Source: Desulfovibrio sp.
GTDB lineage: Bacteria > Desulfobacterota > Desulfovibrionia > Desulfovibrionales > Desulfovibrionaceae
Assembly: GCA_031270875.1 (NCBI GenBank)
Contig: JAISXC010000161.1
Span: 1 to 5,299 of the forward strand
Direction of reading: 5' to 3'
DNA: 5,299 bases
Shown here: positions 1-5,299 of the stretch, in pieces
Numbering within the stretch: the stretch's first letter is position 1
Layout of the letters: each line of letters opens with the position of its first letter
Notes under the pieces: model-generated
Seen by the model: only the letters and a program-made list of their open reading frames with translations
Databases searched by the model: none
What the model was told of the DNA's origin: nothing
Program-made: the position numbers and the translations under genes

Positions 1-1023
1 AGCTTCACCGGCAACCATCTGGGCATTCAGCCGCACTCCTTTGTGGAAATCGTTGAAATGCTGGCCGACGACTGCGAAACCGTTACCGGAATCCGCCCCA
101 AAACGCCCTTCAACAAAAAAAACGCGGAGATCCTTTTCATCACGCCTTCCGGCGACGTTTTCGCCGATCCCGGCATATACACCTTCATGGGCTACCTGCT
201 GCTGTTTCATGAGCTCGACCTGGACTACACGCTCTCGACGTACGCCTCGGAAGGCGGCAATTTCGGCTCCTTCACCTCATTCAACATGGCCAAAAAGCTC
301 AACGCCAAAATGTACGCCGAGGCGGAGCGCCTGAACGTGAAATGGATTCTGGGCGGCGAATGCGGTCACATGTGGCGCGTCATCAATCAATATATGGATA
401 CCTATAACGGCCCATCGCCCGCCAACATGACTCCCCCGGTTTCTCCCCTTACCGGAACATCCTTCGCCAACGCCGCATCCACAAAAATGGTGCACATCGC
501 GGAATTCACAGCCGACCTGATTTACCATAACAAGCTTAAACTTGATCCGGGCCGCAACGATCACATCATCGCCACTTTCCACGACTCCTGTAATCCCTCG
601 CGCGGCATGGGCCTTCTGGATGAACCCCGTTATGTGCTCAAGGCGGTCTGCAACAATTTTGTGGAAATGCCGGAAAACACCATACGCGAGCAGACCTTCT
701 GCTGCGGTGCGGGTTCCGGCCTCAACACGGAAGAAATCATGGAACTGCGCATGCGCGCCGGAATGCCGCGCGGCAATGCCCTGCGCCATGTCCAGCAGCA
801 ATTCGGCGTCAATCACATGGCCTGCATATGCGCCATCGACCGCGCAACACTGCCGCCGCTCGCCAATTACTGGGCGCCGGGCGTAACCGTAAGCGGCCTG
901 CACGAACTGGTCGCCAACGCCCTTGTGATGACGGGCGAACAAAAACGCACCATGGATCTGCGTCAGGAGGATCTGCCCGGCGTGGAGGCAGACGAGACCG
1001 ACGGGCGGGAGGGGGGCGAATAA
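1..1023 (+). CDS. dsrK: DsrK, catalytic Fe-S subunit of the DsrMKJOP complex (3' part; start lies before the window)
   Basis: The frame is open from base 1, so the GTG at 43 is internal and the gene starts upstream; 340 residues plus TAA are present of a protein usually near 550. It belongs to the HdrD/heterodisulfide-reductase-like family. The C-terminal CCG cysteine-rich domain is visible: GGECGHMW with Cys at 361, the HDSCNPSR cysteine at 589, the CCG pair at 700-705, and a terminal CIC at 823-831 where classical HdrB-type CCG domains have CxxC. In this family the motif holds the special catalytic [4Fe-4S] cluster. DsrK faces the cytoplasm with DsrM and is thought to reduce the DsrC trisulfide made by dissimilatory sulfite reductase. 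The N-terminal ferredoxin part is outside the window. The last ~18 codons are acidic, Gly-rich and probably disordered. The stop abuts the dsrJ ATG, indicating translational coupling. Confidence 0.94.
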   Translation, partial: SFTGNHLGIQPHSFVEIVEMLADDCETVTGIRPKTPFNKKNAEILFITPSGDVFADPGIYTFMGYLLLFHELDLDYTLSTYASEGGNFGSFTSFNMAKKLNAKMYAEAERLNVKWILGGECGHMWRVINQYMDTYNGPSPANMTPPVSPLTGTSFANAASTKMVHIAEFTADLIYHNKLKLDPGRNDHIIATFHDSCNPSRGMGLLDEPRYVLKAVCNNFVEMPENTIREQTFCCGAGSGLNTEEIMELRMRAGMPRGNALRHVQQQFGVNHMACICAIDRATLPPLANYWAPGVTVSGLHELVANALVMTGEQKRTMDLRQEDLPGVEADETDGREGGE

Positions 1024-1407
1024 ATGTATAACGCCAAAGCTGTTCTCACGGGAATCATTGTCTTCGCGGTCCTGTGCACCGCTCCGTTCTGGGCCGGCAT
1101 GACGGGAAAGGACTACAGGAGCACCGGAGTAGTCCTGCCGAAGGATGAAAAAAACTGTATTGAAAATGCGGAATTCATGCGCGCGGAGCACATGCGCCTG
1201 CTCAACGAGTGGCGCGATGAAGCCCTGCGCGGGGAAAACCGCGCGTATGCCGCTTCCGACGGGAAAAAGTGGAATATCAGCCTGCAGAACACCTGTCTGA
1301 AGTGCCACGGCAACCACAAGGAATTCTGCGACAGATGTCATACGGCCAACAGCGTTTATCCCTACTGCTGGACATGCCACATTCTTCCCGGGGAGAGCAA
1401 GCGATGA
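1024..1407 (+). CDS. dsrJ: DsrJ, triheme cytochrome c of the DsrMKJOP complex
   Basis: A 127-residue protein with three CxxCH heme c sites: C91-H95 (CLKCH), C102-H106 (CDRCH) and C115-H119 (CWTCH). A hydrophobic N-terminal segment at about residues 6-24 looks like an export signal that may stay as a membrane anchor; the heme domain is then periplasmic. C45, in the segment NCIENAEFMRAEHM, matches the conserved cysteine that in Allochromatium DsrJ is the unusual His/Cys heme ligand. The length is normal for the family. The start follows the dsrK stop directly (TAA-ATG) with a purine-rich Shine-Dalgarno region at 1008-1017, and the end overlaps dsrO by ATGA. It probably passes electrons to or from DsrO. 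Its exact physiological partner remains uncertain even in studied organisms. Confidence 0.95.
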   Translation: MYNAKAVLTGIIVFAVLCTAPFWAGMTGKDYRSTGVVLPKDEKNCIENAEFMRAEHMRLLNEWRDEALRGENRAYAASDGKKWNISLQNTCLKCHGNHKEFCDRCHTANSVYPYCWTCHILPGESKR

Positions 1408-2195
1408 ACAAAAGCAGACGAGGCTTTCTAAAGGTGGCGGGCCTTTCAGTCTTCGCACTGAGCAGCGGCATTGCCGCCCGGGCGGCGATGCCCAGCGCGG
1501 CGAACGCCGGGGTTGCTCCCGGCGGCTATGCCAAGGGGGAAAACGCCCTGCGCGCCAAACGCTGGGCGATGGTCATAGACACGCGCAAATTCGCGGGCCC
1601 GGAGGATTACGAACCTCTGGTCGAGGCCTGCCACAAGGCGCACAATGTGCCGCGCATTCCCGACGCGCAAAATGTCAAATGGCTCTGGCTCGACGGATAT
1701 GAGCATACCTTCCCGGATGACATGAACGCGTATCTGGACAACAAGACCCGCGCGAGGCCCTATCCCCTTTTGTGCAACCACTGCGCGAATCCGCCCTGTG
1801 TGCGCGTCTGCCCGACCCAGGCGACCTACAAAATGGAAGACGGCATTGTAGCGATGGACTATCACCGCTGCATAGGCTGCCGCTTCTGTATGGCGGGTTG
1901 TCCCTATGGCGCGCGCTCGTTCAATTTCAAGGATCCGCGGAAATTCCTTCCCAGTCCGGCGCCCAATCCGGACTTCCCGACTCGGATGATCGGCGTTGTG
2001 GAGAAATGCACTTTTTGCGCGGAACGTCTGGCCGCGGGAAAAATGCCCGCCTGTGTGGAAGCGTCAAACGGGCGCGTTCTTTTCGGCGATCTTGAAGACG
2101 CCGGCTCAAGCGTCCGCCGGGCGCTTGCATCCGATTTCAGCATACGCCGCAAACCTTCGCTCGGCACGCAGCCCGGCGTCTACTATCTTATTTAG
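1404..2195 (+). CDS. dsrO: DsrO, Tat-exported ferredoxin-like Fe-S subunit
   Basis: 263 residues. The start at 1404 is chosen because it overlaps the dsrJ stop (ATGA), has GGGAG at 1391-1395 eight bases upstream, and begins a twin-arginine signal (SRRGFLK, residues 4-10) followed by a hydrophobic stretch and candidate AxA cleavage sites near 25-35. An in-frame extension to 1269 would bury the signal and is rejected. Cysteines form C76; C124-C127-C132-C136; C156-C159-C162-C166; and C202-C205-C217: twelve in all, enough for three [4Fe-4S] clusters. Relative to four-cluster DmsB/NrfC-type proteins, the first three cysteines of motif I and the last of motif IV (S221 here) are absent. The protein should work in the periplasm as an electron wire between DsrJ and the quinone subunit DsrP, like the HybA/PsrB partners of NrfD-type proteins. 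Confidence 0.95.
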   Translation: MNKSRRGFLKVAGLSVFALSSGIAARAAMPSAANAGVAPGGYAKGENALRAKRWAMVIDTRKFAGPEDYEPLVEACHKAHNVPRIPDAQNVKWLWLDGYEHTFPDDMNAYLDNKTRARPYPLLCNHCANPPCVRVCPTQATYKMEDGIVAMDYHRCIGCRFCMAGCPYGARSFNFKDPRKFLPSPAPNPDFPTRMIGVVEKCTFCAERLAAGKMPACVEASNGRVLFGDLEDAGSSVRRALASDFSIRRKPSLGTQPGVYYLI

Positions 2196-2207
2196 GGAGA
2201 ACAGGCC

Positions 2208-3377
2208 ATGCTTGAAAAACTGCTTTCCGCTCCCAAAACATATTATGTCTGGCTGGGATTTCTGCTTTGCCTCATCGCGGGCTGCGGTCTCGTGTACTGG
2301 CAGCAACTGCAGACGGGGCTTTCCATCACCGGCATGAGCCGCGATGTTTCCTGGGGCCTTTATATTTCGCAATTCACCTATTTTGTCGGCGTGGCGGCAT
2401 CAGCGGTCATGCTGGTTCTGCCGGCCTATTTCCATCACTACAAAAAATTCAAGCGCATGATCATCTTCGGCGAATTTATGGCCGTCGCCGCCGTGGTCAT
2501 GTGCGCCCTCTTCATTGTGGTTGACCTCGGACAGCCGCAACGCATGCTCAATGTCATGCTCCACCCCACGCCCAATTCCGTCATGTTTTACGACATGCTG
2601 GTGCTTATCGGCTATCTCACGCTGAACATCATCATCGGCTGGGTCACGCTTGAGGCGGAACGCCTCGGCGTCGAACCTCCCAAATGGATAAAGCCCCTCA
2701 TTTATCTCTCCATTCTCTGGGCTTTCTCCATTCACACCGTGACCGCTTTTCTGTATGCGGGCATTCCGGGCCGCCATTACTGGCTTACCGCCATCATGGC
2801 CGCCCGCTTTCTTTCATCGGCCTTCTGCTCGGGCCCGGCCATTCTCCTGCTTCTGGTTTTCCTCGTCCGCAGGCTCACGGGTTTTGACCCCGGAAAGGAC
2901 GCGGTCAAAACGCTCTCCACAATCATCGTCTATGCCATGTGCGTCAATGTCTTTTTCTACGCGCTGGAACTTTTTACCGCCTTTTACAGCCAGATTCCCG
3001 GTCATGCCGAACCCATCATCTTTCTCTTTGCCGGGCATGACGGGCACCTCGCCTGGGTAAGCTACTGGATGTGGGCTGCGGTCGCCATGGCCTTCATTTC
3101 CCTCGCGCTGCTGATCCCCCCGTCCACGCGCGCCAATCCCGCGCTGTTGCCTTTCGCGCTTGCCATGCTGGTCGCGGCCACCTGGATCGACAAGGGTCTG
3201 GGGCTTCTGATCGGCGGCTTCACGCCAAACATGTACGAAACCGTCACTCCGTATATGCCGACGGCGCGGGAAATTGTCGTCGCGTTGGGGGTCTACGCCA
3301 TAGGCGCGCTGGTTTTATCCCTGCTCTGGAAAATCGCCCTTGGCGTGAAACGGGAAGCGAATAATTTCTCCGGCTGA
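2208..3377 (+). CDS. dsrP: DsrP, NrfD/PsrC-type integral membrane quinone-interacting subunit
   Basis: 389 residues, almost entirely hydrophobic, with about ten likely membrane helices near residues 13-31, 50-73, 84-106, 119-135, 143-165, 181-200, 216-241, 270-293, 301-317 and 336-358, as expected for the NrfD/polysulfide-reductase membrane-subunit family. DsrP pairs with the periplasmic DsrO and is thought to exchange electrons with menaquinol in the membrane. It has no signal peptide and starts with a short polar stretch. The start is supported by AGGGAGA at 2194-2200, seven bases upstream and overlapping the dsrO stop. It is the last gene of the operon: an intrinsic terminator begins nine bases after its stop. 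The family assignment rests on the gene order together with the hydrophobic profile and conserved segments such as the region around GLGLLIGGFTPN. Confidence 0.94.
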   Translation: MLEKLLSAPKTYYVWLGFLLCLIAGCGLVYWQQLQTGLSITGMSRDVSWGLYISQFTYFVGVAASAVMLVLPAYFHHYKKFKRMIIFGEFMAVAAVVMCALFIVVDLGQPQRMLNVMLHPTPNSVMFYDMLVLIGYLTLNIIIGWVTLEAERLGVEPPKWIKPLIYLSILWAFSIHTVTAFLYAGIPGRHYWLTAIMAARFLSSAFCSGPAILLLLVFLVRRLTGFDPGKDAVKTLSTIIVYAMCVNVFFYALELFTAFYSQIPGHAEPIIFLFAGHDGHLAWVSYWMWAAVAMAFISLALLIPPSTRANPALLPFALAMLVAATWIDKGLGLLIGGFTPNMYETVTPYMPTAREIVVALGVYAIGALVLSLLWKIALGVKREANNFSG

Positions 3378-3385
3378 TTTCAGGC

Positions 3386-3426
3386 AAGCCCCGCCGTGCG
3401 CGTGCCGGGGGCGTTCATTTTTTTTT
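3386..3426 (+). terminator. Intrinsic terminator of the dsr operon
   Basis: GCCCC at 3388-3392 pairs with GGGGC at 3408-3412. AA/TT pairs at 3386-3387 and 3414-3415 can extend the stem across a bulged G3413. The GC-rich stem is followed closely by nine consecutive T residues at 3418-3426. It lies just after dsrP, so it should separate dsr transcription from the downstream adhesin region. Confidence 0.85.
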
Positions 3427-3446
3427 GCAAAAAACGAAAAAAGTTG

Positions 3447-3475
3447 TTGACATGATTGAATGACGCTGGTATGAC
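3447..3475 (+). promoter_or_regulatory. Sigma-70-type promoter after the dsr operon
   Basis: A perfect TTGACA (-35) at 3447-3452 and TATGAC (4 of 6 to TATAAT) at 3470-3475 are separated by the ideal 17 bases, just after an A-rich stretch at 3428-3442 that could act as an UP element. Transcription would start near 3482, right where a dense series of hairpins begins. No credible ribosome binding site or gene follows closely, so the product may be a non-coding RNA or a long leader. Confidence 0.65.
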
Positions 3476-3481
3476 CGCGTT

Positions 3482-3826
3482 ATCCCCAACCAACACCCGC
3501 AGACGGGGTACCCCGTCAGGGCCGCGCAACAGGCCGGGACGGGATCTCCGCGGGCGCGTTGGGTCACCCCCGACCGTGGCTGTCAGGTCGGCCTATATGG
3601 TTCATCGGGTATGGGCTGTGACGGTGTTGCGAATCCCGTTGCGGAACCCAGCCTCATCGGAAAGCCCGCCGCAGGACGCGGCGGCCGCCCCGCCGGAGGC
3701 GGGGGCGTTGCGAACCCCGCGGGCACAGGCCCGCGCGGACGGAATTCATTCAGGAGCGTTCGCAACGCGCTTTCCCTTGCCGGGCTCCTTGATCCCCCTT
3801 TGGTCCGCGGGGGCCGAAGCTTTTTT
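3482..3826 (+). ncRNA. Possible structured non-coding RNA or long leader, unrecognised
   Basis: No plausible protein is encoded; the longest open frame (3456-3950) gives an Arg/Pro-rich product without a ribosome binding site. The stretch folds on inspection. There is a 16-base perfect palindrome at 3502-3517. CCAAC/CCCGC at 3490-3500 pairs with GCGGG/GTTGG at 3550-3562, enclosing it. Further hairpins lie at 3570-3591 (6 bp), 3666-3684 (7 bp, loop AGGAC), 3686-3707 (7 bp plus 2 past a bulge) and 3718-3735 (7 bp, loop ACAG). A possible terminator closes it at 3794-3826. Signature motifs of RNase P RNA, tmRNA and SRP RNA were looked for and not seen. High GC content alone can produce some hairpins, and the region may instead be a DNA-level control region for the adhesin, so this call is tentative. 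Confidence 0.3.
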
Positions 3827-3870
3827 GCGTTTTTCGCCCGACCAGCCCTTTCAGGGAGCGGGCCCGCAAC
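3525..3870. promoter_or_regulatory. Cluster of GTTGCG/CGCAAC motifs, candidate activator binding sites
   Basis: The hexamer GTTGCG or its complement occurs six times: 3525-3530, 3626-3631, 3638-3643, 3707-3712, 3761-3766 and 3865-3870. Four are extended to dyads: GTTGCGAAT at 3626-3634, GTTGCGGAAC at 3638-3647, GTTGCGAAC at 3707-3715, and GCGTTCGCAACGC at 3756-3768, which has perfect 5-base arms. They lie upstream of the sigma-54 promoter at 3957-3972, where enhancer-binding proteins normally bind. The protein that would bind them is unknown. Some copies lie in the hairpin-rich stretch and could instead be RNA structural elements. Confidence 0.45.
3794..3826 (+). terminator. Possible intrinsic terminator of the structured region
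   Basis: CCCCC at 3794-3798 pairs with GGGGG at 3809-3813 around a 10-base loop. A weaker outer GCT/AGC pairing (3784-3786 with 3818-3820) is possible, directly followed by six T residues at 3821-3826. The seven bases between the core stem and the T-run make it weaker than the dsr terminator. Confidence 0.4.
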
Positions 3871-3894
3871 CGGCTTTGCGACAGGAGAACCGTG

Positions 3895-4185
<291 letters not shown>

Positions 4186-4640
4186 GCAAGCCCTCCGCGC
4201 GGACGGCCGAGGCTGTCGAGGTCGCTTCCGACATCCGGGTTCTGTCTCTTGATTTCGACACAAGCTCGGCCACTGCCACCCGACAGGGAGACAGCCTGGT
4301 TTTCAGCTTTGCCGACGGCTCCAGCGTCGCGCTCAGGGATTTTTACACCCAGTACAACGCCTCCACGCTCCCCGAGTTTGTGATTGGGGGGGAGAACGTG
4401 GCCGGGGAGGAATTTTTCGCGGCCCTGAACAATCCCGACCTGCTGCCCGCGGCCGGCCCCGGTGGCGCGTCCGGCGGGGGCCGGTATCAGGAATACAGCA
4501 ACGCCGATCTCGCCGACGGCCTTGACACGCTCGGCGGGCTTGACTGGGCCATGGCCGCGGCCACGGCCGCGACGGAGTTCGGCGAAGACGCCGCCTTTGC
4601 GGGAACGGCCGCGGCCGCTCCCAACACGCCGCCCCTCTGG

Positions 4641-5299
4641 GGGGCGGCCTCCTCCGCATCGGCCACGGAAAATGAAATTGAAGCGAACCCGCAGATTCTG
4701 CGAGGCGCTCTCGCGGCCAGCGACGCGGACGGCGACGCGCTGACCTACGGCATGGGGGCGGGCGCGGCCACCGCGTTCAGCGACAACAATGCCCGGGGCG
4801 GCATTTCCGCCTCGGACTTCGGCGAATTCACGCTGGACCCCGCAAGCGGGGAATGGACGTTCGAGCCCGTGACGCCGGAACAGAATTCCGCCATCAACAG
4901 CCTCGCGGAAGGGGAAACCCTGACCCTGACCTTTCCGGTACAGGCGAGCGACGGCAAGGGGGGCGTCACCACGGAAACCGTGACCGTCACCATCACCGGC
5001 ACCAACGACGCGCCCGTGTGGTCCTCCTCCGATACCGACGAGTCCGCCGCGGAAGATCAGCTCGAAGGCAGCCTGAACTACACCCTGAGCGCCTCTCTGG
5101 CCGCCTCGGACGCGGATACCGGCGATACGCTGACCTACGGCATCGGCACCATACCGGCCACGGCCGCGAGCGACAACGCCGCGCGGGGAAGCATCAATGC
5201 CTCCGATTTCGGCGAATTCAGCGTGCAGACGAACGGCGAATGGACGTTTGAGGCCAAAACAGACGCGCAGAAAGCGGCGATCAACAGCCTCGCGGAAGG
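4641..5299 (+). repeat. Tandem VCBS repeat units in the adhesin gene
   Basis: Unit 1 spans 4641-5021 and unit 2 begins at 5022 and is cut by the window edge. Matching points are LTYG at 4740 and 5130, DFGEF then GEWTF in both, and an exact 20-base DNA match at 4893-4912 and 5280-5299. The spacing is 129-130 codons, differing by one codon lost before GEWTF in unit 2. The protein match is high in the core and low in the N-terminal fifth of each unit, so the copies are diverged rather than freshly duplicated. Confidence 0.85.

Noticed and set aside
277..1458. 393-codon open frame on the minus strand
   Set aside because: It lies opposite dsrK and dsrJ, both firmly identified; its product has no recognisable domain and arises from GC-rich codon bias.
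3502..3768. CRISPR array or insertion-sequence ends suggested by the palindromes and inverted repeats
   Set aside because: Repeats are not regularly spaced, there is no transposase frame and no target-site duplication was seen.
3482..3890. Known structured RNA (RNase P RNA, tmRNA, SRP RNA, common riboswitches)
   Set aside because: Their signature core motifs were looked for and not found; a covariance search would be needed to exclude divergent forms.
4333..4659. Arg/Pro-rich minus-strand frame opposite the adhesin N-terminus
   Set aside because: Shadow of the GC-rich adhesin frame; composition is typical of an antisense frame and no start signal is seen.

Overview
The window reads as a chromosomal segment of a sulfate- or sulfite-reducing bacterium, most likely of the family Desulfovibrionaceae. 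The left 3.4 kb carries four consecutive genes of the sulfite-respiration membrane complex, in the order dsrK-dsrJ-dsrO-dsrP. dsrK is followed directly by dsrJ with no dsrL between them, which is the arrangement of sulfate reducers rather than of sulfur-oxidising bacteria such as Allochromatium. Codon use is GC-rich but not extreme, and gene spacing is tight. Genus and species cannot be fixed from the sequence alone. Region 1 (1-3377): the 3' part of dsrK (catalytic Fe-S subunit; its start and the expected dsrM lie outside the window), dsrJ (triheme cytochrome c), dsrO (Tat-exported ferredoxin-like subunit) and dsrP (NrfD-type membrane quinone subunit). The junctions are TAA-ATG, an overlapping ATGA and a 12-base gap, so this is one operon. 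It closes with a clear intrinsic terminator at 3386-3426. Together the proteins pass electrons between the menaquinone pool and periplasm on one side and the cytoplasmic DsrC-trisulfide on the other, completing sulfite reduction. Region 2 (3427-4148): about 700 bases with no convincing protein gene but many signals. A sigma-70 promoter (TTGACA, 17 bases, TATGAC) comes just after the dsr terminator. It is followed by about 340 bases of very GC-rich hairpins ending in a possible terminator. Six copies of the hexamer GTTGCG or its complement CGCAAC, several built as small dyads, cluster across 3525-3870. Then comes a near-consensus sigma-54 promoter (CGGCACG-N4-TTGCT) whose -12 box runs straight into a perfect (CT)14 microsatellite. 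Further on are a 12-bp terminator-like hairpin and a strong ribosome binding site. Region 3 (4149-5299, open at the right edge): the first 383 codons of a large secreted repeat protein. It has a BapA/retention-like N-terminal domain, a Gly/Ala-rich linker with a PAAG motif, and VCBS-type tandem repeats. It resembles the type I-secreted biofilm adhesins of Desulfovibrio and Pseudomonas. The most interesting part is region 2: an apparent control region for the adhesin that combines a sigma-54 promoter, a cluster of likely upstream activator sites and a hypermutable dinucleotide tract at the expected transcription start. This suggests phase-variable or tunable surface adhesion next to, but transcriptionally separated from, the sulfite-respiration operon.
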